From Ehretia macrophylla (lineage: Eukaryota > Streptophyta > Magnoliopsida > Boraginales > Ehretiaceae): a stretch of DNA of 64,000 bases. A program made the translations under genes and the position numbers. The stretch is taken from contig CM075767.1 of the NCBI GenBank assembly GCA_037974665.1, positions 24,763,498 through 24,827,497 on the forward strand. The letters are read 5' to 3'. How positions within the stretch are numbered: the first letter of the stretch is position 1; the number at the start of each line of letters is the position of its first letter. The notes beneath the pieces were generated by a model. It was not told the origin of the DNA and did not search any database. It worked only from the letters and a program-made list of their open reading frames with translations. This document shows, piece after piece, positions 53,407 to 64,000 of this stretch.

Positions 53407-55843
53407 TGTGAAACCCTACTTTCCTGTTTATCTCGTTTTACGTGCTATACCTCATTTTGCGTGCATATGATCTGTTTATGTGCTATAGGAGAAAGTTATA
53501 ATTTTGATGTCAATACTCCTAATACGTGCTAAATGTGCATTCATGAAATTTTCATAAAAAACGGGATCAGAAATTTTATCGTCGATTTTTAGTGAATAGT
53601 ATTTTCGAAACACGTCCGCTAAAATTTTGAAACTGGTCTTTTTAACCCTTCTAGACCTAGTCCACGGACTTTAATAAACCTGTGTTTGATGAAAACGGTT
53701 TTAAAATCGGCTTAAGAATTTATTAGGGTTTTTACACCGACTTTTGCGAAAATCGAGTTTTAAGCCGACTCGGGTGAAATTATTGGATTGTAAAACTTCT
53801 TGTCACCTAAAAATAATCCACTTGAGATATATTGGGGTTGCATAATTATTTTGAACCTTGGTGAGCAATAAAATGCAATTAAAGTCAAGAAAACACAAAA
53901 ATATCAATTTAAATTAACTTTGACTTTATTAAATTATTGACCTTATAAGCTAACATCACCTACACACACTCACACAACACAAAAACACCACCACACACAT
54001 ACACATTTCCATGAGTTTGAGGGAGAGAAAGCCAAAGAGATTTTCAAGCTTTTCAATCCAATTTTTCAAAGAAAAACCTAGTTTTTGTCCGTAGAACTTC
54101 GCACCAACTTAGATTCTGCTTGTTGGGCACGCATAGCATGCATTCCTAGGCTTATATCGCATCAAAGGTGAGAGAAAAATTCTAGATCTCAAAATGTCAT
54201 TTTTATACTTTTGCTCATAAATGAAAATTTAACCGTTAGAATTGAAATCTGATGATAGATTATTGCTCCTTGCATGCTAGGGATCGTTATATACTAATAC
54301 TACGAATTTCTGTCGGATGTAGCATAATTTTTATTTTCCGGGTATTTAATTTTGATTAAAATGTTCAAAGTTGAATTAAATGAGTTGTGTTGATCAAAAT
54401 CGATTGCCGTCGATTTCTAAATACTTGATAATTATGTGTTAGCGCTGTTGTAATGCCGAATTTTCGATTACATTATTCGTGTGAAAATCCAGAAAATCCA
54501 GCCAAGACATCCTAGGATTTTAGGGTTATCGGGCATGATTTGGAGGTGTTATGGTGGATTTCCGAGTGGGCTAATGTAGTGGGTTGAATGGGTGAATGAT
54601 AGAAACTGATTTGGCAATGTTTGGATTAATAGATTGTAAGTTATGAATTTTAGAAGTTTAGGTTGTTATTCTTTAATTTCTTGAACGATGCCTTTAGATG
54701 ATTGGGTTGTGTTTGAGTGTTGAATTGTGAGTTGTTGATGAGTAATTTAGAGTTTAATTTTGTATATGATGCATGTCCGGTTAGATGGCCTACTTTGTCA
54801 TCTAACTAAGTTAATTGATTGATTGATTATTATTGAGTTCGGGAATCGGGCACTTTCGTTGCTGATCTCCCAATTGATTGATTGATTATTATTGAATTCG
54901 GGAATCGGGCACTTTCGTTGCTGATCTCCCAATTGATTGATTGATTGATGATTGATGATGATTATGGAGTCTTGGTATGTGTGTGCCACCTCTCGGGCAG
55001 CGTCGGGCTGTCGGGTTGATAACGGCATGACTGCCATAGGCTACCCCCAGCTCGCATGACGGAGGTGTCATGGAGGGAGGGGCTAGTGAGGTACCTCGGG
55101 TGCGTGAGTAATGGGGAGTTATAAGAAGAACGGTTGAGATCGTGATGGCGTTTGGAGCTACACCAAATAGAGTATCCTTTATTGATTGGTTATATAGCTA
55201 TGTGATGATAGTATTATTTGTGTTATTGTGTGTTTACTGACTCAAAGGATTATTCCAAGGAGTTTAGTAGACCTTGCTCGAGATCTATCGGATCCTCACT
55301 GGGCTTATGTATATAAGCTCACTCTCTATTAATGCATGCTTACAGGTGTTGCAGAGCCGGATTACGGGTACGTGCCTCCTGAAGAGGAGAATGTGGAAAA
55401 TGTGCTTTACGTGGACGAGTCATATGTTCCTGAGTCTTATCCATGATTCTATGTTGTTTAATGTCATGTATATTAGCTTAATAGACTTTTATATGCTTTA
55501 TGGTTCTTATTGTAATAGATGTTGAAAATGATGATCCAAATGATGTTAACTTAGTGGCTTTCTTTTGTCTATGGTTAAGCTGTAGATGTGTCTCAACTTA
55601 TTTTTGAAATGTATGATAAGGTTGAGGTATTGTATGTTATGTTGGAACGGAGGCGTATAACGAGGATGGTTTATTGCATAATATGATTGTGTTGTATGTT
55701 GTTGTTTGAATTGAGGAGTTGCTGGATGTATGATGTTTAATGAGGTTGGTTTGGAACCTCGGTGTCCTATTTACTGTTGTTATACTGCCGAAATTCCGTT
55801 GCGTCCTGACTGATCGTAGGAGGGGTCGTGTTGGGGCGTGACA
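53407..55843 (+). mobile_element. Solo LTR inserted in the plasmid-type polymerase gene
   Basis: This 2437-bp insertion starts TGTGAAACCC and ends GGGGCGTGACA, the Gypsy-type LTR pattern in plus orientation. ATGC borders both sides (53403-53406 and 55844-55847); left has GATGC, so one base of a 5-bp duplication was probably lost on the right. Removing it rejoins the polymerase reading (upstream KNEDLMDA, downstream DKPSEDYYIISY). It holds a 59-bp tandem repeat and no coding region. Confidence 0.85.
54813..54930 (+). repeat. 59-bp tandem repeat inside the solo LTR
   Basis: Two nearly identical copies lie at 54813-54871 and 54872-54930 (unit starts AATTGATTGATTG and ends GCTGATCTCCC), with the start of a third copy after them. 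One substitution separates the copies. Confidence 0.9.
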
Positions 55844-56815
55844 ATGCAGACAAGCCTAGCGAGGATTATTATATTATCTCTTACAAAAGCAATACTGGAC
55901 ATACCTCCGACTTTAAGTGGAATCCACCTAAGATATCCGGCGTTCAATTGGTAGCAGCGATCACTGCTTGTGCTCGGATTTATATGTATCCATACATCTC
56001 AAGATATGACAGTTACTACACAGATACGGACTCTGTTGTTCTTGGTAGTCCTCTTCCAAAAGAAGAGATCTCTTCTAGTGAATTAGGAAAGTTTAAGTTA
56101 GAATACATTGTAAAAACTAGTATATTCTTAGCACCAAATAGTTATTCCATTTTGACTCAAGAAGACAGTCGAATCATTAAGCACAAGGGTCTTGCCCATA
56201 AATTGGTCAATGGAGAATGGTTTAAGTTACAATACGCGGATCCGTCTAGAATAAAGGAAAAAACATTGGAAACAAAGTTCAATATTGATTGGGATAAACT
56301 GCAAATTTTCAAAAAGGATAAGCTAGTGAGACTTGGAATTAATATTGGTAACAAGAGAAAACCTATCTATGATGAAAATAATGTTTGGGTGGACACTCTT
56401 CCTTTAGAAGTAACAGACTACACTGGTCAAGCTAATAGGATACTCTCATATAAAGAGAAGCAATATGAAGAAGTATATAAGCGTCTTCATGATCTAGAGC
56501 TATTAGCTAAGAAAAGTGAGATGACTTATTTAAAGTCAAAAGAAGCTAGTTTGAGAAAGAGTATAGAAAATTTTAAAGTCAGAAGAAGCTAGTTTGATAA
56601 ATCATATAGATAATCAGAAGTCAAAAGATGATATCAAAAGCAGTCTTTTCAAGATAAGGATAAGCTTGAAAAGAATCAATCGCATTCTGCACAGAAAGCA
56701 GATAATCCTAAGCAACCGACTTACAAAAAACAACCACCCTAAGGATGTGAGCAGAAGAAGCCGAAGGGAAATAAGACTAGCTAAACAGCTTTCGCCTAGG
56801 AAATTCATTCATTAA

Positions 56816-59800
56816 AAAGTTGGGACTACCTTTTTCCTGATCTTATTGGCCTTACAGCGGGCCTAAGAGCAAGGAAGTCTCAACTCCCAAATCCTTCATT
56901 TGAAGGGTGAGGGGTGAACCTTCTGTCTGATTCAATCTCATCTATTGCTGCTTTTGAATTGGCTGAAAGAGGATTTTGATGTCACTTAGGAGAAGTGTAG
57001 GGAAGTGTGCCTGAGTCTTCTATAATATAATAAGTAGTTGTGACTTGGTCTAGCTAGGACAAAGCCATCCTAAAGAGACTTTATTCTATTCTAGGTTTCC
57101 ACAAAGAGGTATCAGGGTATGAGAATGCCTTTCTCCTATAATAAAGTCTTTGGTTTATGTCAATCAATCCTCAATCCGGGCTCAATGACCAGAATGAATG
57201 GCTTTCTCCAGTCTCCTCATGGATCCAACTATTAGGTTCGTGGGTTTGTGGTCCGTGCCTAAAGCAACTATTTTCCATTCGCGTACGTTTAAGAAGTCAT
57301 CTCCTGATTCGTTGATCTATTGAGCTAAGGCAGCTCTACATATAGTGTTTTAGACTCATACTTCATCGCTGCCTGGTCCTTTCGAACCTTAATCTTAAGA
57401 AATTCCTGAACGAGAAAGCGGTATGTATGGTTGGTGTATGCCTGGAAACTAGTCCAGAATGATATCATCAACTGCACGATAGAACATGAGTAAGCACTTT
57501 TGACAGCAAGAGAAGATTCCTCATCCTCACAAGGACCAACTCCTTTAGGTGCGAGGTTCGATCAACCACAAAAAGTCAGGAAGAAAGAATCTTCTCTCCG
57601 GTAAGCGAAGGAAAGTAGGTCAAAGCCTGCCAAGGCGTTAAGGCAGTTCGACAAAGGCAGAAAGAGTCTCCATCCTGAACACAAAAGGAAGGCGAGTTTG
57701 TCAATGCTTGAACTGATTGATCTAAGTGAGCTACGAGGTTAGTCTTCTAGGATCAACATGCTTTAAAGTGCCCATTAATTGATTTGTGAATTTCAAGAAT
57801 GATCCTATCAGTGATTATGTACTAGGCTTATCTAATGAATTGAGTATTCCAAGAAATGTTTCTAATGAATCTGCTAATCGAGGTTCTAGATTCGTTCAAA
57901 AGGCAGAAAGGAATAGGCTAAGGCCCGTACCTTTTTGATCCCTAACCATATTGATGTTCCTGAGTTCTAGTCTTTCGGGTAACCAATGATCTAAGGGAGC
58001 TAGGAGTGCAAAGATAGACGAAAGTGGTACGCGCACATATATAAGTGGTTGGACGGTGTCTTTCTTCCCTTTAGGGTTCCCCTGTCTTAATGTTCCTAGC
58101 CTAAGGGAATCTCAATTGCAAGAGTCTGCTCTATTGTTGCATATTCTCGAGCATTCATAGAGTCCTTGGCAGAGAGATCCTATTGCGTGCTCATATAAAG
58201 GGGGTTGTGTTATTGTAAAGTGCTTAATCCCAACCAGTGTAGCTGTTCGTTGTCTATCTATGTTTTGTTCCTTCCTCGGCAAGCTTGGGAGTTTCCTGAT
58301 GTAAGCTCCCTGGGTACGGCTTCAGAGTTTATGTAAATGCCCTATCTTCAAAGGAAGCTGCTGACTTAAGGTATCCCCTGATCCGAGGGTGAGCTAGAAT
58401 TTTGTATGGTGAAAAGGAAAGGAAGACGCCATTTCCCATTTTCTCTGCCTAAAGGCTTATTGGTAGTTCATAGGTTCTCTGTCAGTAGAGTGATTGCAAA
58501 AACCTAGGTATGTTTTCAGAGAATAATAAGAAGAAACGGTTCTAGCTTTTAGAGATTATCCTCTGCAATTGCAGCTACGTGGAAGCCAGCTGCTTAAAGA
58601 TAAACCCCCTAACCATTCTGCTATTCCTGCCCTAAAGCAAGGGAATCTACTCTGACCCACCACCCTGGTAGGAATTTCTAGATTTACAAATAATGAATCC
58701 TTGTAATACAGGTTCTTTACTGGAATGAATTCTTTATCCAAAAAGTGTGTGGCATGGCGTTCCTTATCTTCTTTTTGTAGAGTCAATACTAGGGATTTTC
58801 CAGTATCCTTATGGAAAGGCGTTCCTACTCATATGGCAAGGCGCTCATTAAAACCGAGAAAATCAAGAGCTTTTTTAATACAATAGTTAAGAAAATGTTC
58901 AAATGTTCTGCCATATTAGTATGAGCGTTAAACCAGTCAATACTTCCATGAGCATGACTATAAATCCTTGGAATTCTTCATCTTGGCATGGGACACAATA
59001 CGGACGAAAGACGAATTGACTTCCGTCTTTAGCCTATATCGTTCCTAGCCTTTCTAGCCTACCTCTAAAGTTCTCCACTGTCACCCAGGCTCGCGACATG
59101 CCTCCTATCGTGCTTTATTCCCTGCCTCCCTACAACACTTAAGAATCCAAAGGTGACTTCTCTCCTAACTAGCTTGCTACCCAGGAAGCTCCTCTTCTCT
59201 AACCTCATTGCACTTAACTACTTTGGCATAGGGGCTGGGGGGTTATAGGGCTTATAAGGGGGTCCTGGGGCCTTCAGAGTTTTTAGAGAAAAACCACGCG
59301 GAATTTTGCGAGATTTTAAAACTTATTGTTTCAAATAGGTGAAAACTCTCACGAAATTCCCAAGCCGAAGCCTCGAGAGACTTTTCACTTGTCTTCTGCG
59401 AGTCTGAGACCTTTCGTCTGCGACTATTTGACTTTTGCAAGTCCTTATCTCAAAAAGAATATCCTTATAGTCTCATCTATCTCAGAGTTTTCTCTAAAAT
59501 AAAAAAAATCCACCAATAGCCAACTAATGGATTGAGTTATATAGTGCCACCCCGATTTGGAACCCACTCTTTAGAAGTTCTTGTGCATGTGTTATCACCT
59601 CATTGGTCGGAGGTCCAAAAAGAAGACAAATTTGCTTATTTTGCTTTTTCAATTTCTATTTTTAGTTGTTTTTAGAAGAGAGAAAGAGTAGAAACAAAGG
59701 GTACGCTCAAGAGATTTGCTCGGAGCTGTTCACTTTCACTTGGTCGCCTGGTATCTTGAAACCTCTTTGCTTGTGGGGACAGGAGTGGAAATGTCTGAGA

Positions 59801-60047
59801 GAGCGCTTTGCTAAAGAATCGTGTGGCGAGGTGAAAGGTTTCCCATTGGGGTTTTCGACCTTCCAAGTCTCCACCTATTTGTGGAAGAGGGGGAGGGGGG
59901 GGGGGGGGTTCCTTGATATTAAGATGTCAAGGCGGTCGAAGAAGGCCACAAGTGGAAGCAACTAAGACTTTGATCATTCAATTGACTCATTGCTGCCAGT
60001 CCGTGTTTGTTGTCATGCTGGCAAAAACATGGGGCTTCGATCGGTTT
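56816..60047. other. Mitochondrial-looking spacer DNA
   Basis: About 3.2 kb of higher-GC DNA without long AT runs, unlike the nuclear spacers elsewhere. It follows directly on the plasmid-type polymerase and leads to a plastid-type trnM, a common companion in plant mitochondrial genomes. No respiratory, ribosomal or rRNA gene was recognised, and ORFs are short and composition-driven. A G-run of about 20 bases lies at 59889-59908. Mitochondrial origin is inference from context and composition. Confidence 0.55.
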
Positions 60048-60118
60048 TACCTACTATTGGATCTGAACCAATGAATCGCCGTATAAAAGCGATACTCTAA
60101 CCGCTTAGTCAAGTAGGT
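60048..60118 (-). pseudogene. Decayed plastid-type trnM (elongator), anticodon UAU
   Basis: The minus strand folds as a tRNA: acceptor ACCTACT/AGTAGGT (7 perfect pairs), D arm with GCGGTTAGAGTA, anticodon stem TCGCT/GGCGA with loop TTTATAC, and T arm ATTGG-TTCAGAT-CCAAT. It is very close to plastid trnM-CAU, which is also found in plant mitochondria. The anticodon reads UAU instead of CAU, and about three bases of the variable/anticodon-stem region are missing. Hence it is scored as a pseudogene rather than a working tRNA. Confidence 0.75.
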
Positions 60119-60388
60119 CAAGCTGAGTCAAGTCAGAGAAAATAGACCCCTATAAGAGAAAGCCGCGCAATCAAAGTTCCCATTACTATGCAAGGGGGAC
60201 CGAGCGCTAAGAAAGATAAAGCGTTATCACTATACGAAATGAAGCAGCGGCTAGTACGCTAAGCTAAGATCAACCACTTGGAGAACGCATAGCCTTTCTG
60301 ACTCGGTCATCTGTCTTAATAAGTGGATTCCGATTCATGTTGTCGTTCTCTGCTGCATTGGTCTTTTCACTCCCCACTCTCTATCATA

Positions 60389-62673
60389 AGCTTCTTATTA
60401 CAATGGTTTCTATGTACTGGCTTTACTATAAGTAAAGCATTCTCCTGAACTTCCCCATCCCAGGGGTGAGGGCTGCCTCTCTGCTTCCTTCCATCTCCGG
60501 GGGTATGGGGGAAAAAATGGCTTTCACTAAATTTCCTCAATTATCCCCCGGTATAGAGCCAAGTTCTTTGAGTATAGTGGCCGGGCACCTCGTTCGATTC
60601 AACTGAACCAAGGACCGGCGAACACAAGCAGACGGGTCACTCTGGGTTTCGAAGCCAGAATGCCCGCCCCAAGCACAGCGTATCCCTCGTACAACTCAAA
60701 ATGCCCTCTTGGATGTGAACAACCAGAGCCGTCTCCCTATTCCATGCTCAAGCGTAATATCCTCTCGGATAGTACTCCCACGAATAGTCTCTGGTCACCT
60801 ACGGAATTACAAACTCGACTTGGTCTGACCTGTAATAGTAGCTGCCCCGGAGGGAAGGAGTTCCACGTGTAATAGCCTTGCAGGGCATAAAAATAATACC
60901 TTGTAATATTCGTCCTTATACGACTTGTAGTAGTGGATGGACCATTTATATGGGTCCCGAACGGTACTAAGGCCATGTGCAAAAACCTTGTGTTAAGCAA
61001 ATGACTATTGCCGTTATTGTAGCTACAAGGCCGCAATTCCAGATATGGAATTGGGTAAGGCCTTTACCTTTCCTGTAGCTAAGCCTACTTCCCCGCCATT
61101 TCCTTTTGGAAATGGAATAAGGGGAGACTGCTCCTGCTGCTACTAGCTATTCCCCCCCGGAGGGCTTACTAGTTTTTCATTCTCCTTCGGAGGCCATCTC
61201 GTTTTAAGCTAGTAGTAAACTGGATAACCCTCGATCTTATCTCTAAAGAAAGGTCACATTATTTCGTCAATCATCGACTTTAAGTTAACTACAACACGTA
61301 GCCTCAATGTATTTAACTTCTTCTTGCTTGTTCTTACTAACCCATGTGTATAATAGGACCTTAAGCTACTGTAAGGATAGTAAGGGTAACTTGTATACCT
61401 TTTTTGTTAGGAAGTATCTCAATTTTATGGGTATTTTTGTCTCTCAATTCCTTGAGTTTATCTAGTCTGTAATAACCTCCTACTTGAGCTTCTTATTACT
61501 ACGGTTTCTATGTACTAGCTTTACTATATGTAAAGTATTCTCCTAAGCTCCCCCCCCCCAGGGGGCGAGGGCTGCCTCTCTGCTTCCATCCACCTCCCGA
61601 GGGTATTGGGGAAAAAATGGCTTTCACCGAATTTCCCTAATTACCCCTCTGTATGGAGCCAAGTTCTTCGTGTATAGCGGTCGGGCACCTCGTTCGATTC
61701 AACTAAACCAAGGACCGGTGAACACAAGTAGACGAGTCACTCTGGGTTTCGAAGCCATAATGCCTGCCCGAAGCACAGCGTATCCCTCGTACAACTCAAA
61801 ATGCCCTCTCGGATGTGAACAACCAGAGTCGTCTCCCTATTCCATGGTCAAACGTAGTATCATCTCGGATAGTACTCCCACGAGTAGTCTCTGGTCACCT
61901 ATGTAATTACAAACTCGACTTGGTCTGATCCGTAATAGTTGCTCCCCCAGAAGGAAGGAGTTCCACGTGTAATAGCCCCGCATGGCATAAGCACCGCAGG
62001 GCACAAACATAATACCTTGTAATAATCGTCCTTGTACGACTTGCAGTAGTGGAGGGACCCTTTATATGGGTCCCGAACGTTACTAAGGCCATTTGCGAAA
62101 ACCTTGTGTTAAGCAAATGATTATTGTAGTTATTGTAGCTGCAAGGCCGCAATTCCAATTATGGAATTGGGTAAGGCCTTTACCTTTCCTATAGCTAAGC
62201 CTACTTCCCAGCCATTTCCTTTGAGAAATGGAGTAAGGGGAGACTGCTCATGCTGCTACTAGTTGTTCGCCCTGGAGGGCTTACTAGTTTTTCCTTCTCC
62301 TCCGGAGGCTATCTCATTTTAAGCTAGTATTAAACTGGATAACCCTCGATCTTATCTCTGAAGAAAGGTCACATTACATCCTCAGTCATCAACTTTAAGT
62401 TAACTACAGCCCGTAGCCTCAATGTATTTACTTTTTTCTTGCTTGTTCTTACTAACCCATGTGTATAATAGGACCTTAAGCTACTGTAAGGATAGTAAGG
62501 ATAACTTGTATACCTTATTTGGTAGGAAGAATCTCAATTTTATGGGTATTTGCCTCTGAATTCCTTGAGTTAAACTAGTTTGTAATACCCTCCTACTTGA
62601 GCTTCTTATTACTACGGTTTCTATGTACTGGCTTTACTATAAGTAAAACATTATCCTGATCTCTCCCTTCCCA
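60389..62673. repeat. Direct tandem repeat of a 1.1-kb unit (2.1 copies)
   Basis: Copies lie at 60389-61486 (1098 bp), 61487-62599 (1113 bp) and a partial third at 62600 to about 62673. Each starts AGCTTCTTATTAC. Shared blocks include TCGGGCACCTCGTTCGATTC-like text, TCACTCTGGGTTTCGAAGCC, CTCGTACAACTCAAAATGCC, and a short hairpin-like GCCATTTCC...GGAAATGG. The copies differ by scattered substitutions and small indels. No family is recognised; ORFs inside are short and not shared intact. It may be mitochondrial DNA like the preceding block. Confidence 0.85.
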
Positions 62674-63350
62674 GGAAGTAAGAGTCCATTATCAGTTGTC
62701 ACGGATGGAGATAAGTCAATGCAGGCGGCAATTGCGATAGTGTTCCCTAAAGCAAGGCACAGGCTATGCAGATGGCATCTTCAGAAAAATGCAAGTACAA
62801 ATGTGAATATACCGAAGTTTAATATGACATTCAACTTTTATATGTCACTGAGATGTTCGATTGACGAGTTTGAGAATGTGTGGAAGGATGGTTGTTCATA
62901 AAGGTCTTGAGACCCACAAGTGGATCATGGATATGTACGAGAAGAAAAAACTTTAGGCAGAGGCATATTTGCGCGGATATTTCTTTGCCGGAGTGAAAAG
63001 TACTCAGCGATGTGAGGGTATGAATGCATTTATGAACAGTTTCCTTGGAACAAATTGAAAGCTTGTAGACTTCGAAGGGACTACCATCGAGCACTAGAGC
63101 GCGTACGAATTAATGTGATCGAGGAAGAAGTGAAGACAAACCATACGAAACCAGTCTTTACCACTCCACTTGTAGAAATCGAGCGGCATGCATCTAATGT
63201 GTATACACGAGCAGTGTTCATGAAGATAAATAAACACATTGAGTTGGAAGCGATGCTTTGGCATGATAAAGTTATCTCCCGCAATGCTAATTCTCATACT
63301 TATATCATTGCTGATTACAATGTTGAAGGGTAAGTACGTCATGTTTTGTT
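62674..63350 (+). pseudogene. FAR1-related / MULE transposase fragment
   Basis: The read begins within the MULE transposase domain: VVTDGDKSMQAAIAIVFPKA (a catalytic-type Asp in TDGD), RHRLCRWHLQKNAS and FENVWKDGCS, then a stop. Further frames give MYEKKKL, AEAYLRGYFFAGVKSTQRCEGMN and, at 63055-63333, YHRALERVRINVIEEEVKTN, FTTPLVEIERHASNVYTRAVF. This order matches FAR1/FHY3-type proteins, which derive from Mutator-like transposases. A GTAAGT donor at 63330 suggests an original intron. The N-terminus, at least three reading-frame lesions and all downstream exons are missing or broken, so it is a fragment. Confidence 0.8.
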
Positions 63351-63360
63351 CAATAGGGTG

Positions 63361-64000
63361 TGTAATGCCTCAAACCCAACCCCACGCTATAAATCAAGTC
63401 CAGACCCGTCACTTGGACAGATTCTCCTTTGTACTGTGGACAAAACTGGTACCTGTAATTAATCACATATAATGCCTAAACCACAACAACATTCATACAA
63501 CCTATCCTCCCAGCTTATCATAGTCAACCAAAATTCACAAGGCCATCCAAGCCTTGGAACAACAAGGTAGATTCATACAAGCATGTGGATTCAATTCTAA
63601 CCTAAATCTTCAAGTAGTATGACATAGTTATAACAAGTTAACTACCACACCCAAGCATACAACAACCGAAATAAGTTTACTATAGTCTATTACATGCCAT
63701 TCTACTTTACATCCAACATACAAGAATTCAATTTAGTTACAACTTCCCAAGCAAATATATACAAGACCCTAAGGTCTCAAAACACAACATCTAACAACAT
63801 CTCCACGCAAGCTTCACATATAATCAACCTTATCACACAAGAATCAAGGAATCTGATCTACTTGCACTTCTTCTCCTTCCTCTATGGCTACTAGCTGAGG
63901 ATCTACCTCAGCTTCTCCTGAAACATGTTAAATGAGGAGTGAGCAACAATGTTACCCAGCGAAGGAGGTGATGCAGCATACCGAGGCGTGTAACATAATA
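63361..64000 (-). repeat. Gypsy LTR of the 9918-22199 family, reversed, cut by the window end
   Basis: The left end TGTAATGCCTCAAACCC matches the reverse of the Gypsy LTR end (TGTAACGCCCCGAACC). The next 100 bases also match (CAACCCCACGCTATA, CAAGTCC, GACCCGT, TGGTACC). Whether it is a solo LTR or the LTR of a whole element cannot be told. GGGTG at 63356-63360 would be its target duplication. Confidence 0.8.

Larger units (their letters stand above)
52430..56815 (+). pseudogene. Family-B DNA polymerase of mitochondrial linear-plasmid type, dead
   Basis: The intact family copies linear, protein-primed mitochondrial plasmids. Here the N-terminal exonuclease part is missing. The read starts MRNQKVYKLVVYSGKKLLFR and holds exo III (YMKQDIRLLGG), motif A (YYYDVNSLYPFVM near 52890-52930), motif B (YKILMNSVYGRFG near 53285-53325) and, after the LTR insertion, motif C (YYTDTDSVVL near 56010-56040). 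Lesions are TGA at 52949-52951, TAG at 53348-53350, the solo LTR at 53407-55843, and a 1-bp shift within a short duplication near 56575-56600. After that shift a lysine- and arginine-rich tail stays open to 56815. No stop lies between 55844 and 56592. Confidence 0.88.

Noticed and set aside
54813..54930. CRISPR-like repeat
   Set aside because: It is a 59-bp head-to-tail duplication with no spacers, inside a plant solo LTR.
59889..59908. G-run as a regulatory or quadruplex element
   Set aside because: A homopolymer-like run in spacer DNA is equally explained by slippage or assembly error; no context supports a function.
60048..60118. Working tRNA-Ile(UAU)
   Set aside because: The body matches plastid trnM; the changed anticodon and missing bases are better explained by decay.
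52430..60300. The whole window being mitochondrial
   Set aside because: A spliced nuclear-type gene and many LTR elements with target duplications flank this block, so it is an insertion into nuclear DNA.
60660..61036. Protein-coding gene inside the 1.1-kb repeat
   Set aside because: Open frames on either strand are under 100 codons, their ends differ between the two copies, and no family is recognised.

Overview
The window looks like plant nuclear DNA, almost certainly from a dicot. It has one intron-containing plastid-type gene, very AT-rich spacers, and a dense layer of Copia and Gypsy LTR retrotransposons, solo LTRs, SINEs and small DNA transposons. It also carries a block of organelle-derived DNA. 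No bacterial operon, CRISPR array or rRNA gene was seen. The species cannot be told from the sequence alone.

Layout. 1-6946: 3' two-thirds of a decayed Sirevirus-type Copia element (Gag end, Pol, an extra ORF, 3' LTR). 6947-7506: spacer. 7507-24746: a minus-strand Copia element split inside its integrase by a 12.3-kb Gypsy chromovirus (9918-22199, target duplication TGGAC). The Gypsy element is itself split by a reversed solo LTR (16099-18603, target duplication GTTGC). 24747-26345: a plus-strand Copia remnant. 26365-27019: a possible solo LTR. 27288-28589: a solo Sirevirus-like LTR (target duplication ACCAT). 28590-31078: AT-rich spacer with small tandem duplications and a possible MITE.

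31079-37139 is the only plausible working host gene. It has five exons encoding 211 residues of a single-hotdog acyl-ACP thioesterase of the ALT/MKS2 family with an N-terminal plastid-targeting region. Its 4.7-kb second intron has collected a SINE, a hAT-type MITE, a second tRNA-like SINE and several tandem duplications. Downstream are two Emigrant-like MITE candidates and a near-perfect 129-bp hairpin.

40701-47187: a structurally complete minus-strand Copia element (target duplication AATAT) that kept Gag but lost most of Pol. It is peppered with a recurring TGTTRCAAC-type word. 47347-51270: a hAT-like element split by another reversed Gypsy-family solo LTR (48127-50918, target duplication GGACA). 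52430-60300: organelle-derived sequence, made of a dead family-B DNA polymerase gene of the mitochondrial linear-plasmid type (split by a solo LTR at 53407-55843), mitochondrial-looking spacer, and a decayed plastid-type trnM. 60389-62673: a 1.1-kb unit repeated just over two times. 62674-63350: a FAR1/MULE transposase fragment. 63361-64000: the start of a reversed Gypsy LTR of the same family as the 9918-22199 element.

The genes do not form a pathway; most of the window is a record of successive insertions and deletions. Boundaries with matching target duplications were read directly from the sequence. Lineage names rest on protein motifs and are inference. I found no convincing new biological system. 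The signals most worth a second look are the repeated word in the 40701-47187 element, the plasmid-polymerase block with its 1.1-kb repeats, the palindrome clusters in Sirevirus-type noncoding DNA, and the recent hairpin.
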